From NCBI RefSeq assembly GCF_003324485.1, contig NZ_QODK01000006.1, positions 62,001 through 126,000 on the forward strand: DNA of 64,000 bases, in the 5' to 3' direction. The DNA is from Cohaesibacter intestini. GTDB taxonomy: Bacteria > Pseudomonadota > Alphaproteobacteria > Rhizobiales > Cohaesibacteraceae. Position 1 is the stretch's first letter. The number at the start of each line of letters is the position of its first letter. Positions 35,086 to 43,850 of this stretch are shown here, one piece after another. Both the position numbers and the translations under genes were made by a program. Under the pieces are notes generated by a model. That model ran no database searches. It saw only the letters and a program-made list of their open reading frames with translations, and was not told where the DNA came from.

Positions 35086-35667
35086 TCAATGGGATGGTGG
35101 AATGTGGCCGCCAGTAGAGGGCCGAATTTCGGTCGCCATCTTGCCCTTTGGCCCTGGTCCATAACGCACCATAACTTCCTGATGCGGGCGTAGTTCGGTC
35201 AGGCCATAAAGCCGCAGAGTCTCCATGTGAATGAAGATATCCGGGGTCCCCTCACCTTGCGTGAGGAAACCAAAGCCCTTTTCCCGATTGAACCATTTGA
35301 CCCAAGCGGTCTCCAGCTCACTGGTTGGCGTCACTTTGACATGGGTGTTGGCAGGTGGCAGTTGGGAAGGATGGAGGGCTGTGCTTTCGTCCATGGACAG
35401 AATTCGAAGGGCCTGCAGGCCCTTGGGACCCTTGAGCGCCTCGCAGACGATCCGTGCGCCTTCATATGCGGTCCGGTATCCGTCACGACGCAAGCAAGTC
35501 ACATGCAAGAGGATATCGGCACTCATGTCATCAGCCATGATAAAGCCGAAGCCTTTGGCTACGTCAAACCATTTGATCTTGCCAGCAACCTGAATGACGT
35601 CAACAGACTGGTCCTCAGATGCTTCACTTTCAACGGGTTGCCGCTCCGGTGCGTTTTTCACCCCCAT
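35086..35667 (-). CDS. double cold-shock-domain protein
   Basis: The 193-residue protein has two cold-shock domains. The first (about 27-90) carries KIKWFDVAKGFGFIMADD (RNP1) and DILLHVT (RNP2); the second (about 120-185) carries WVKWFNREKGFGFLTQGE and DIFIHMETL. The two are joined by a Pro-rich linker (LHPSQLPPANTHVKVTP). Such tandem CSD proteins are characteristic of alphaproteobacteria and bind single-stranded nucleic acid as RNA chaperones. The ATG at 35667 has no strong ribosome-binding site, and the upstream sequence may include a 5' UTR. Confidence 0.93.
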   Translation of the reverse strand: MGVKNAPERQPVESEASEDQSVDVIQVAGKIKWFDVAKGFGFIMADDMSADILLHVTCLRRDGYRTAYEGARIVCEALKGPKGLQALRILSMDESTALHPSQLPPANTHVKVTPTSELETAWVKWFNREKGFGFLTQGEGTPDIFIHMETLRLYGLTELRPHQEVMVRYGPGPKGKMATEIRPSTGGHIPPSH

Positions 35668-35934
35668 CTTAGTGCCTCAATGCTTTGCGTAGCCTCGTTC
35701 CCGACTCAATACTATGGTCGATTCTCAAAAGGAGGATACCATTTGCCACCGTGAGTGCATCAATAATTTTTTTACTTTTTGCAGGTTTCGTTTTTGCGCC
35801 CTGTTTTTCTCACGCATGGGCAAAAAATCGCTCGTCTATTTACAGTCCAAATAAGTAGAAAGCGGGAGTCGCCGTCTTTTTGTGTTTGGTCTGCATAGCA
35901 ATGCCGGTTCTGGGCCTGTTTGAATGCTGCCAGA

Positions 35935-36702
35935 TCAACGAATGGACTGCATAACTTTGCCGATTTCTCCATGCACGCAAAGATCTGCCATGTCATCAAG
36001 TGGCGTTGGGTCGCGGTTAATGATGACAAGCTTTGCGCCATTGCGTTTGGCGATCTCTGGCAGACGTGCTGCAGGATAGACCACAAGCGACGATCCCAAC
36101 ACGATCATCAGGTCACACATCTGAATATGAGTGAGGGAATCCTTCATCTTGTCTTCAGGCATTGCCTGCCCGAAGGAAATGACCGCCGCTTTGACGAGAC
36201 CGCCACATGCGTCACAGCGTGGCGCTTTGTCATGCGTCTCGATATGGGTCTTTGCATCAGGCAGAGACATTGGGGTCTGGCAATCAAGGCAAGCGCCATA
36301 GGTGCTGTTGCCATGGATCTCGATGACATGGTCATCGGACAGCCCGCTTTTCTGATGCAGCCCGTCGATATTCTGCGTGATGGTACAGGTCAGTTTCCCC
36401 ATCGCCTGTAAGCGCACAAGCGCCTTGTGCCCTTCGTTGGCCTCGGCGATCGCAAATTCTTCGTTCATGACAAAGCGGCGGCGCCAGTCTTCCCGTCGTG
36501 CGGCTTCAGAGCGAACAAAATCGGCAAACTGGATGGGTTCCATTTTCGACCAAATTCCATTGGGGGATCGAAAATCGGGAATACCGCTTTCAGTGCTGAT
36601 GCCCGCACCGGTAAAGGCGACGATGGAAGAGGCTTCATCAATCAGCTTCAGAAGCTGTTGCGCGGGGTCCTGTGTATGTCGGGTTGAAACTGTGTCTTGC
36701 AT
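35935..36702 (-). CDS. cobB: NAD-dependent protein deacylase, Sir2 family
   Basis: The 255-residue sirtuin has VAFTGAGISTESGIPDFRSP for NAD binding, TQNIDGLHQKSG, the catalytic His in VIEIHGNSTYGACLDCQ, the zinc-binding pairs CLDCQ and CDACGG, and VLGSSLVVYPAARLPE. It removes acyl groups from lysines using NAD. The gene symbol follows the bacterial sirtuin CobB and does not imply cobalamin synthesis. It is divergent from the glyoxalase-like gene, with 77 bp between the two starts. Confidence 0.94.
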   Translation of the reverse strand: MQDTVSTRHTQDPAQQLLKLIDEASSIVAFTGAGISTESGIPDFRSPNGIWSKMEPIQFADFVRSEAARREDWRRRFVMNEEFAIAEANEGHKALVRLQAMGKLTCTITQNIDGLHQKSGLSDDHVIEIHGNSTYGACLDCQTPMSLPDAKTHIETHDKAPRCDACGGLVKAAVISFGQAMPEDKMKDSLTHIQMCDLMIVLGSSLVVYPAARLPEIAKRNGAKLVIINRDPTPLDDMADLCVHGEIGKVMQSIR

Positions 36703-36779
36703 CCACCGCTCCCTGTGCTTACGTAGATGACCGAGTCCGTGTCTGAACTGGTCTTTGTTTGAATCGAGGAATTCATACC

Positions 36780-37199
36780 ATGAAATATTTGCACACTATG
36801 GTGCGCGTCGCCGACGTTGAAAAGTCTCTCGACTTTTATTGCAACAAACTGGGTCTGAAAGAAGTGCGCCGAAACGACTATGAATCCGGTCGCTTCACGC
36901 TGATTTTCCTTTCTACTGACGGGGAATATGAAAATTGCCTCGAGCTGACCCACAATTGGGATCCGGAAGAATATGATGAAGGCCGCAACTTCGGTCACCT
37001 CGCCTACAGTGTTCCCAACATCTATGAAACCTGTCAGAAGCTGATGGATGCCGGCGTGACGATCAACCGTCCTCCACGTGACGGCCGCATGGCCTTCATT
37101 CGCTCACCGGACAACATCTCCATCGAGTTGCTACAGGAAGGTGATAGCCTGCCACCACAGGAGCCTTGGGCTTCGATGGAAAATACCGGCAAGTGGTAA
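36780..37199 (+). CDS. gloA: lactoylglutathione lyase (glyoxalase I)
   Basis: The 139-residue VOC-fold metalloenzyme has [20 protein letters not shown] with the first metal His, the Glu ligand in [17 protein letters not shown], the second His in [12 protein letters not shown] and the final Glu in [12 protein letters not shown]. It converts the methylglyoxal-glutathione hemithioacetal to S-lactoylglutathione. The short form is of the Ni/Co-dependent bacterial type. ATG 36780 with GAGGAA nine bases upstream is the start; an in-frame TTG 21 bases earlier is rejected. Confidence 0.93.
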   Translation: MKYLHTMVRVADVEKSLDFYCNKLGLKEVRRNDYESGRFTLIFLSTDGEYENCLELTHNWDPEEYDEGRNFGHLAYSVPNIYETCQKLMDAGVTINRPPRDGRMAFIRSPDNISIELLQEGDSLPPQEPWASMENTGKW

Positions 37200-37235
37200 A
37201 TTTGTTTCAGGTGCAATGATATAATTTGCATCCTA

Positions 37236-37266
37236 CCCGAGCGATCCCGCTGGTCGCTCGGGTTTT
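37236..37266 (+). terminator. Rho-independent terminator of gloA
   Basis: A perfect 9-bp stem (cccgagcga / tcgctcggg) with a 9-nt loop is followed by TTTT, 36 bases after the gloA stop. Confidence 0.88.
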
Positions 37267-37269
37267 CTA

Positions 37270-37728
37270 TTAAGCATTCAGTTATTAAACCTGCCCTTTT
37301 GAGGCAAATATTCGTAAAAATGGGCCTTTTGATCAGCCCCAACGCCTTAATGCTGTCACAGTTGACCATCATTTCCGGTCACGCTTTCGTGACGGCATGC
37401 GTGATGCTGCCCTCATGTCAGCCTTTGGGGTTCAACAGAAGTACCCCATGGTGACCGCGTCCTTCTTCGCAAGACAAAAAAGATCCGAAGGAACGACGCG
37501 CGGCGATGAAGTCCGAGCGCACCGATGAACGCCCTTTAAGGGCTCGAATTCCAGTTTTTTGTTCGCCGCAACAGAGCCTGACCGGCCCTGCAAGCGAACT
37601 GTTTTTGGCCTTCGCTCATGCACCTTCATTGTGTTGCGTGGCAAGAGCCCTTGTGCGCAGCCGTGTCCCCCAACCTTCGCTGCGCCATGACGATGTGGGC
37701 CCTCGGTGTCCGCGATGAGGTAGTATAG
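37270..37728. other. Intergenic region, possible structured RNA
   Basis: These 459 bp ahead of the M15 peptidase gene contain GC-rich, hairpin-prone sequence: gccctt-t-aagggc near 37532-37544, followed within about 20 bases by a T-run, and agcgaa / ttcgct near 37591-37616. A small RNA or leader is possible. No gene family is recognised. A leftward open frame across it extends into the peptidase gene and is judged a shadow. Confidence 0.35.
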
Positions 37729-38271
37729 ATGTTGAGTTTCAAATCTGGGCTTTTTGCCATTCTTGCACTTGTTCTGGCGGGGTGTCAGACCACTGGCAAC
37801 AATGGTGTCACCATGTCGACCAGTACGCATAACAGCATGTCCAAGCGAACTGTGATGGCCTATGCCAACGGATTGGACAGCAAGCCGGTCCGCAGTGGCA
37901 AATCGCGGTTTTTGGTGGCCCATGGCAAGGTTCAGCTTGGCTGCCTCAAGCCTGACCTTGTGAAGTTGCTTACCAAGATTGAGAAGCATTATGGCAAGAA
38001 AGTCGTCATCACGTCCGGCTATCGGTCAAAGTCCCACAATCGACGGGTGCGTGGGGCAAAGAACTCCCAGCACATGTATTGCAAGGCTGCGGATATTCGC
38101 GTTCCGGGCGTTAGCAAGCAGGCATTGGTGAAGTTTGCCCGCACCCTGCCCGGCATTGGCGGCGTCGGCCTCTATTGCCGCTCGTCCTATGTGCATGTTG
38201 ATGTGGGCAATCGACGGGACTGGTATTGGGGATGTGGCAATAAGAAGCGCCGCAGGGTGGCGCGACGCTAA
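37729..38271 (+). CDS. M15-family (DUF882/YcbK-like) peptidase, lipoprotein
   Basis: The 180-residue protein has a lipoprotein signal ending in the lipobox LVLAGCQ (Cys at about 19) and a C-terminal peptidase M15_3 domain: VVITSGYRSKSHNRRVRGAK, zinc ligands in SQHMYCKAADIRV (HxxxxxxD) and the late HVD in SSYVHVDVGN. It is probably a periplasmic or outer-membrane-anchored L,D- or D,D-carboxypeptidase trimming peptidoglycan. A low-complexity linker of about 40 residues separates lipobox and domain. GAGG lies eight bases before the ATG. Confidence 0.88.
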   Translation: MLSFKSGLFAILALVLAGCQTTGNNGVTMSTSTHNSMSKRTVMAYANGLDSKPVRSGKSRFLVAHGKVQLGCLKPDLVKLLTKIEKHYGKKVVITSGYRSKSHNRRVRGAKNSQHMYCKAADIRVPGVSKQALVKFARTLPGIGGVGLYCRSSYVHVDVGNRRDWYWGCGNKKRRRVARR

Positions 38272-38299
38272 ATTGTCGCCGATTTTTCGAAATAGTCCG

Positions 38300-38331
38300 G
38301 CCTGCCATGCCTTTGCGTGGCGGGCTTTTTC
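38300..38331 (+). terminator. Rho-independent terminator of the M15 peptidase gene
   Basis: A 10-bp stem (gcctgccatg / cgtggcgggc, two wobbles) with a 6-nt loop is followed by T5, 28 bases after the stop codon. Confidence 0.85.
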
Positions 38332-38464
38332 AATTGCGGCTTTCGTATAACTCCTAGGTAAGCGATATTCAGGGGCGTGGGTAAAGACTATAATGCAACT
38401 AGAATCACGCCGCTTTGGGAGATTGAGGTTCTTTCCTCTCCCCATATCCCTTGCTTGAGGTAAC

Positions 38465-40231
38465 ATGGCCAGCTCAGCCGACTTTTCATATCTAACTGAC
38501 TCTATCGTTTTCCTGGGCGCCGCCGTCATTGCCGTGCCCATTGCAAAACGTCTCGGGGTCGGATCGATCATCGGTTACCTGATTGCAGGCATGATTATCG
38601 GCCCGTTTGGTCTCTCCTTCATCCCTTCGACAGAAGACATCGTCCCTATTGCCGAATTAGGGGTCGTGCTGCTGCTGTTTGTCTTGGGGTTGGAGCTCAA
38701 ACCTGAACGCCTTTGGCGCATGAAGGCCGATATTTTCGGGCTTGGAACCAGTCAGATTGTCTTGACTGGACTGGTTTTGGGAGCGGTTTTCACCTTGTTT
38801 GGTCTGTCCCAACCAATCGCCTTTGTCGGTGGTTTCGGTATGGCCTTGTCCTCCACGGCGTTTGCCGTCCAAATCCTGCAAGAGCGCGGACACTTCTCGA
38901 CCGTTTATGGTCAACGGGCCTTTGGAATCCTGTTGATGCAGGATATTGCGATCGTCCCCTTGTTGGCGATGGTCAGCATTGTAGCGCCTTCTTCTGGGGT
39001 GGAAAGTCATGAAAGTGTCGCCAGTCAGATTGGCATCACCGTCGCGGCCGTGCTGATCGTAATTTTGGTGGGGCGCTATCTGCTGTCCCATGTCTTTTCC
39101 ATGCTGGCTGCCACAAAGGCCCGTGAAATCATGCTGGCTGCTGCGTTGTTGGTGGCACTGGGCAGCGCCGGGATCATGCACTTGGCCGGTCTATCGATGG
39201 CTTTGGGGGCGTTTCTGGCAGGAATCATGCTGGCGGAATCCAGCTTTCGCCACACGCTGGAAGCGGATATCTTTCCCTTCCGTTCGCTGCTGATGGGACT
39301 GTTTTTCATGACGGTCGGCATGACGCTCGATTTGCCGGTGACGTTGGCGGAGTTGCCAATCATTCTGGTTGGTGTCGTGGTGGTGATGGCGTTGAAGGGG
39401 TTGATCCTGTGGCTGCTTGCCAGAGTGACGGGTTCTTCCAGTATCGATGCCGGCTATATCGCGGTTGCCTTGCCACAGGCTGGCGAGTTTTCGTTCGTCC
39501 TGTTTGCCGCAGCGTCAGCTGCGGGTTTGCAAAGTCCTGCTTTCACGGTCATGACGGCGATCGTGATTGTCACCATGGTGATGACGCCCTTTGTCGGCAA
39601 AGGCCATGATGCGGCCTTACGCTATCTGGCCAATCGCTACCCGGAGCGCATCGAGCCCGAACTGGAGATGGTCGACAAGAGCGAACCGCATGTGCTGGTG
39701 GTGGGTTTTGGTCGCTTCGGCAAGATCGTCTCGCAGATGCTGATGGCGGAGGGGTTGCGGATCGTGGCCATTGATAACAATACCAAGCGTATTGCTGTCG
39801 CACGGCGTCATGGCCTGCCGGTCTACTATGGCGATGCCACACGCGAGGATGTGCTGCGGCTGGCCGGTGCGGAACAGGCTTTGTTGATTGCGCTCTGCGT
39901 CGAGAATCCGATCGTAATGGCAAAATCCATCGATCTGATCCGGGAACATTTCCCCAAAGCCGCAATATTTTGCCGGGCAACTGACCGCGCCCATGCGGTG
40001 GAGCTGACCAAATGTGACGTTGATTTTCAGGTGCGCGAGACCTTCGAGAGCGGCATTAATTTCGGCCGCGCCGCACTTGATCATCTGGGCATATCGACCG
40101 AACGCATTCAGGACATCGAAGCGGATGTCCGTGAGCGTGATCTGGAATTGCTGATGCATCATCTCAAAGCTGGCGATGCTCAGGAAGCCAATTTGGGACG
40201 CATTCTTCCACCACGCAAAAAACCGGACTAG
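38465..40231 (+). CDS. CPA2-family cation:proton antiporter, KefB/KefC-like, with RCK domain
   Basis: The 588-residue protein has residues 1-385 forming about twelve membrane helices (GVGSIIGYLIAGMIIGPFGL, LLLFVLGLELKPERLW, ALSSTAFAVQIL, GIMLAESSFRHTLEADIFPF), matching the Na/H exchanger fold of Kef channels. Residues 405-525 form a TrkA-N/RCK Rossmann domain (VLVVGFGRFGKIVSQML, then VAIDNNTKRIAVARRHG and YYGDATREDVL). It probably exports K+ under nucleotide or glutathione-adduct control. No KefF/KefG ancillary subunit is adjacent. GAGG lies four bases before the ATG. Confidence 0.93.
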   Translation: MASSADFSYLTDSIVFLGAAVIAVPIAKRLGVGSIIGYLIAGMIIGPFGLSFIPSTEDIVPIAELGVVLLLFVLGLELKPERLWRMKADIFGLGTSQIVLTGLVLGAVFTLFGLSQPIAFVGGFGMALSSTAFAVQILQERGHFSTVYGQRAFGILLMQDIAIVPLLAMVSIVAPSSGVESHESVASQIGITVAAVLIVILVGRYLLSHVFSMLAATKAREIMLAAALLVALGSAGIMHLAGLSMALGAFLAGIMLAESSFRHTLEADIFPFRSLLMGLFFMTVGMTLDLPVTLAELPIILVGVVVVMALKGLILWLLARVTGSSSIDAGYIAVALPQAGEFSFVLFAAASAAGLQSPAFTVMTAIVIVTMVMTPFVGKGHDAALRYLANRYPERIEPELEMVDKSEPHVLVVGFGRFGKIVSQMLMAEGLRIVAIDNNTKRIAVARRHGLPVYYGDATREDVLRLAGAEQALLIALCVENPIVMAKSIDLIREHFPKAAIFCRATDRAHAVELTKCDVDFQVRETFESGINFGRAALDHLGISTERIQDIEADVRERDLELLMHHLKAGDAQEANLGRILPPRKKPD

Positions 40232-40253
40232 ACCCCACCTTCATCAGCAAACT

Positions 40254-41192
40254 CTATTTGGGCACTGCGATTGGATTGTCCGGATATTGCTGCCATTCGG
40301 CCATCGATCCATCATACAGCAAGCCCTGTTTATTGCCGAGCAGCTCATGGGTAACGAACCAGGCCAAAGATGCCCTGTGGCCGGAGTTGCAAAAGCCAAT
40401 ATGAGCCTGCATCGGATCCATGCCCTGCGTGGAAAATAAAGCTTTGGCGCGCTCCAGAGTGAGGAATTTGCCACCCTGCTTGGGTTCAACCAGCTGATCA
40501 AATGGCAGATTTTGCGCTCCGGGGATCGTACCGGGACGTGGACCGCCCGCCTTGCCTACATATTCTTCATGCGAGCGATAGTCAAAAATGGCCATACCCT
40601 TCTTCCACGCAGTCAACACGTCATCCATCGAGGGTGCCATGGCGGGATTGGGGTTTGCAGTATATTTTGTCGCCCTCACACGGGTCATTTGTTTGGTGAA
40701 AATGGGTTTTGGCAAGCGACTATAGGCAATCAAGCCACCGTCAAGGATCGACACCTTTTCATGTCCAATGACTTTGAGGGTCCAATAGATTCTTGTCGCA
40801 ACAGCGATTTCACCTGCATTCATGCCAATTGGGGTAAGGACAATGTGATCGGTCGGCTTTATGCCGAGGCTGCCAAGCAGCTTTTCGAGATAGGCAATAT
40901 CCGGCAAGGCCTTGCCCTTGACCGGCCGACGCTGACGCCATTGGCCATATTGGGTATTCACTGCGTTGGGCAGGTGGACGCGGGCATATCCATTGACAGG
41001 TTGAAGATCGACAAAAACGACATCTTCGCTTCCCAGATTGCTCAAGACCCATTCGGCACTCACCAGCGGGCTGCTCGCCGAAGCGACAGAGGTGCTCACG
41101 GTCAATATGAAAAAGGCGACAAGAGTCCGCGCCCAAGCGAGGCATGCCTCATACGCCGTTGCGCCAGATTGCTGTTTGCGGGCAGCACGCAT
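40254..41192 (-). CDS. exported two-domain rhodanese / sulfurtransferase
   Basis: The 312-residue protein has an N-terminal signal (TLVAFFILTVSTSVASA) and then two rhodanese domains: VSAEWVLSNLGSEDVVFVDL and VHLPNAVNTQYGQW in the first, AIFDYRSHEEYVG and the active-site Cys in IGFCNSGHRASLAW in the second. The CNSGHRA loop is closer to thiosulfate sulfurtransferases than to mercaptopyruvate enzymes. Export suggests periplasmic thiosulfate or cyanide handling. ATG 41192 has GGGAGGAG just upstream, whereas the in-frame GTG at 41225 lacks one. It converges with the Kef gene with 22 bp between. Confidence 0.9.
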   Translation of the reverse strand: MRAARKQQSGATAYEACLAWARTLVAFFILTVSTSVASASSPLVSAEWVLSNLGSEDVVFVDLQPVNGYARVHLPNAVNTQYGQWRQRRPVKGKALPDIAYLEKLLGSLGIKPTDHIVLTPIGMNAGEIAVATRIYWTLKVIGHEKVSILDGGLIAYSRLPKPIFTKQMTRVRATKYTANPNPAMAPSMDDVLTAWKKGMAIFDYRSHEEYVGKAGGPRPGTIPGAQNLPFDQLVEPKQGGKFLTLERAKALFSTQGMDPMQAHIGFCNSGHRASLAWFVTHELLGNKQGLLYDGSMAEWQQYPDNPIAVPK

Positions 41193-41241
41193 CGGCTCCT
41201 CCCTGTTTGTGGTCTTTCCATTCACTGATGACAGCGGGTCA

Positions 41242-41865
41242 TCAACGGTAAAAAATCAGCAATGCCAACACCAGAATACCCAGAGCTATCAGCCCCCAGC
41301 CTTGTGCACCGCCCAAAAACCCTTTTGCAGCGGCTCCTTCTGCTTCCTGCTCGAGTTCCAAAACCGCGTCCTCGGCTTTGTGCATGGCTTTTTCCAGTTC
41401 AGCTTCCTTTTCCTTATCTGTCATTGGGAGTTTCTCCTTTTTTACCTTGTCTGCGATCGCTTCGAAGAGTTGCGAGGCCAACATGAGTGTCCTCTTGGGA
41501 TCAAACGCGGGATCATCGGTCAAGGTTCCCAGTTCGAGGGAAACATGATAGGTCAGAAGGGTGCCCTCTGCTCTTTCTTCCAGTCGGATGCTGTTGTGAC
41601 TGCTAAGGATAGTCGCATTCTCGTCAAGGGCTTTGGAGGTCATGGTGAACGCGTTGTCGTGCTCACCAGGAAGCAAGCGGATTTCCTGCCGGGTTTCCTC
41701 TTTGTCGTCTCCCCAACGCAACAGGCGAACATGAAACCACCCCGGGGCCACTTCCTGTATGTCTTGGCAATTGGGAAAACAGGCTTTCAGCAAGATCGGG
41801 TTGAAAAACCGTTGCCGCACCTCCGCAGCGTTCGCTGCGCACAACACTTCACCGGATAGCTCCAT
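41242..41865 (-). CDS. CoxG-like SRPBCC protein with C-terminal membrane anchor
   Basis: The 207-residue protein's residues 1-150 resemble the CoxG (CO dehydrogenase subunit G) lipid-binding-like family: MELSGEVLCAANAAEVRQRF, LLKACFPNCQDIQEV, GTLLTYHVSLELGTL and the closing MLASQLFEAIADKV. An acidic linker and a single C-terminal hydrophobic helix (GWGLIALGILVLALLIFYR) follow. CoxG anchors molybdenum CO dehydrogenase to the membrane, but no cox genes are present here, so the client is unknown. ATG 41865 is chosen for its AGGGGGCGAG upstream site and the family start. Confidence 0.8.
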   Translation of the reverse strand: MELSGEVLCAANAAEVRQRFFNPILLKACFPNCQDIQEVAPGWFHVRLLRWGDDKEETRQEIRLLPGEHDNAFTMTSKALDENATILSSHNSIRLEERAEGTLLTYHVSLELGTLTDDPAFDPKRTLMLASQLFEAIADKVKKEKLPMTDKEKEAELEKAMHKAEDAVLELEQEAEGAAAKGFLGGAQGWGLIALGILVLALLIFYR

Positions 41866-42084
41866 TCTCGCCCCCTGTTGCGTGGTTGTTGCGCCTTGCC
41901 CAAACGCATATGCAATATTTCTATTATCGCAAGTATAAATAATAATGCACCCGCTTGAATTGATTTTGTTCAATGCCAGCACAAAATCTGGCAATCCCCA
42001 CAGCAAGAATGTCGCGCTTTGGGGTGGTTTTTATAGGGATCTTTTGGTATCAGTCACGCCTTGCGAGGCAATAAGGAGACCCAT

Positions 42085-43779
42085 ATGGCCAGCGTGACCG
42101 CTATCAATTCGGATCAGACCGAATCCATTCGCCCGGACCGATCAGAATTGTTGATGCCTGCGGGCAATCTTGAAAAACTGAAAATGGCCGTGCTGTATGG
42201 TGCGGATGCCATCTATATGGGTACACCAGACATGTCGCTGAGGACCAAGTCTCAGATGAGCCTTGATGATGTGGTTGAGGGCATTGAGTTCGCCCATGCG
42301 CATGGCAAACGGGTCTATCTGACGCTCAATCTGTTCTCCCACAACAAGGATATCGACAAGCTGCCGCAATATGTCGAGACCGTTCGCAAGGTGAAGCCGG
42401 ATGGCTTGATCGTGGCTGACCCCGGCGTCTTCATGTTCGTCAAATCGCAAGCCCCCGAGCTGGAACTGCATGTCTCGACCCAGGCCAATGTCTGTTCCTG
42501 GCAATCGGTCAAATTCTGGGAAATGCAGGGTGCCAAGCTGGTGGTGATGGGGCGTGAGGTCTCGTACAAGGAACTGGCCGAGGTGCGGGAGAAGTGCCCG
42601 GACATCAAGCTCGAAGCCTTTGTTCATGGCTCGATGTGCATGACCTATTCGGGCCGCTGCTTGCTGTCGAACTTCATGGCCGAGCGCGGCGCCAACCAAG
42701 GGTCATGCGCCAATAGCTGCCGCTGGAAATATAAGGTCCATATGAAGCTGCGCGACGGCACCGTGCGCGAATTGAAACTGTCGGAAGAGAATATGGAGCT
42801 GTTTGACTTTTTCCTTGAAGAGGAACAGCGCCCCGGCGAGCTGATGCAGATTACTGAGGATGAGCGCGGCTCCTACATTCTCAATAGCCGCGATCTGTGC
42901 ATCATGCCAAAGCTGTCTGATTATCTCTCCATTGGCGTCGACAGCCTCAAGGTCGAAGGGCGCGGCAAGAGCCCTTATTATGTGGCTTTGGTGGCGCGTG
43001 CCTATCGCATGGCAATTGATGACTGGTATGAGGATCGCGACAATTGGGACCCGGAAGCCTATATGGAAGAACTGGCGACTGTGCCAAACCGTGGCTATAC
43101 CCTTGCCTTCCATGATGGTCGCTTGACCAATTACGCCCATGGTTATGAAGAGACATCGACCTTTGCCGAGTGGGAATTTGCCGGCATGGTGTCTGAAGTC
43201 CGAGACGATGCTTTCATTGTCGACGTCAAGAACCGGCTCGAAGCTGGTGATGTGATCGAGCTGGTCTCGCCTTATCTGCGTTCGCCGATCCCGATCCGTC
43301 TTTATGAGTTCGAAGACGCCAAGAACGGCAAGATCCAGACGATTGTTAATCCGGGCACCAAGCCACAGGTGCGGATTCCCTTCTCGCTGTTTGACCATGA
43401 AGACCCCGAGATGCTGCGCCAGCATGTGCCCGTGATGACCGTTCTGCGCAAGGAACGCGCCTTGACCCCTGCCCAGTGGGAGCGGTTGAAGCATGATTCC
43501 GAGGCCCATGATCTGGAACTGGGTCGCGGCGACGAAGGGCTGTATGAGCGCAAGAATGTCAAGCTACAGGCGGCGATGGACGCAGACCAGACCAAGCGGT
43601 CGACCAAGAGCCCGCGTCTGGGCACCGAAGGGTGTTGTGGTCGTGGCTGCAACGGCTGCACGATGTTCTGGTATGACGACAAATATGAAAAGGCACGCGC
43701 TCTGCTGGCCAAGAGCGAGCAAGGCAAGCTGTTGACCAAACAACAAGCCAAACAGGAAGTCATCAAAAAGGTCTCATGA
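42085..43779 (+). CDS. peptidase U32 family protein (TrhP/YegQ-like)
   Basis: The 564-residue protein shows SELLMPAGNLEKLKMAVLYG and ADAIYMGTPDMSLR at the N-terminus and the iron-sulfur cysteine region HGSMCMTYSGRCLLSN plus GSCANSCRWKY (about residues 180-220), then YILNSRDLCIMPKLSDYLSI and DSLKVEGRGKSPYY. U32 members act in tRNA hydroxylation (TrhP, prephenate-dependent) or ubiquinone hydroxylation (UbiU/V), and despite the name need not be proteases. The C-terminus adds a second cysteine cluster, GCCGRGCNGCTMFW (about 515-525), which makes it longer than YegQ. AGGAG precedes ATG 42085; an in-frame TTG at 42061 is ignored. Confidence 0.85.
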   Translation: MASVTAINSDQTESIRPDRSELLMPAGNLEKLKMAVLYGADAIYMGTPDMSLRTKSQMSLDDVVEGIEFAHAHGKRVYLTLNLFSHNKDIDKLPQYVETVRKVKPDGLIVADPGVFMFVKSQAPELELHVSTQANVCSWQSVKFWEMQGAKLVVMGREVSYKELAEVREKCPDIKLEAFVHGSMCMTYSGRCLLSNFMAERGANQGSCANSCRWKYKVHMKLRDGTVRELKLSEENMELFDFFLEEEQRPGELMQITEDERGSYILNSRDLCIMPKLSDYLSIGVDSLKVEGRGKSPYYVALVARAYRMAIDDWYEDRDNWDPEAYMEELATVPNRGYTLAFHDGRLTNYAHGYEETSTFAEWEFAGMVSEVRDDAFIVDVKNRLEAGDVIELVSPYLRSPIPIRLYEFEDAKNGKIQTIVNPGTKPQVRIPFSLFDHEDPEMLRQHVPVMTVLRKERALTPAQWERLKHDSEAHDLELGRGDEGLYERKNVKLQAAMDADQTKRSTKSPRLGTEGCCGRGCNGCTMFWYDDKYEKARALLAKSEQGKLLTKQQAKQEVIKKVS

Positions 43780-43802
43780 TCTTTCATTTCAACTGTTATG
43801 AC

Positions 43803-43835
43803 AAAGCCCGAAGCGTTTGACGCTCCGGGCTTTTT
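43803..43835 (+). terminator. Rho-independent terminator of the U32 gene
   Basis: A 13-bp stem with one mismatch (aaagcccgaagcg / cgctccgggcttt), a 5-nt loop and T5. It lies between convergent genes, 16 bp from the next stop codon, and may serve both strands. Confidence 0.88.
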
Positions 43836-43850
43836 GTTTATTCAGATTGC

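Noticed and set aside
35935-36702. Linking the CobB-named sirtuin to cobalamin synthesis
   Set aside because: The protein is a sirtuin by NAD-binding and zinc motifs; it is not cobyrinate a,c-diamide synthase, which shares the symbol.
37432-37989. A 185-codon leftward open frame
   Set aside because: Overlaps the 5' half of the M15 lipoprotein gene, which has a clear lipobox and domain on the other strand.
42703-43509. A 268-codon leftward open frame
   Set aside because: Antisense to the U32 gene with no recognisable motif or ribosome-binding site.
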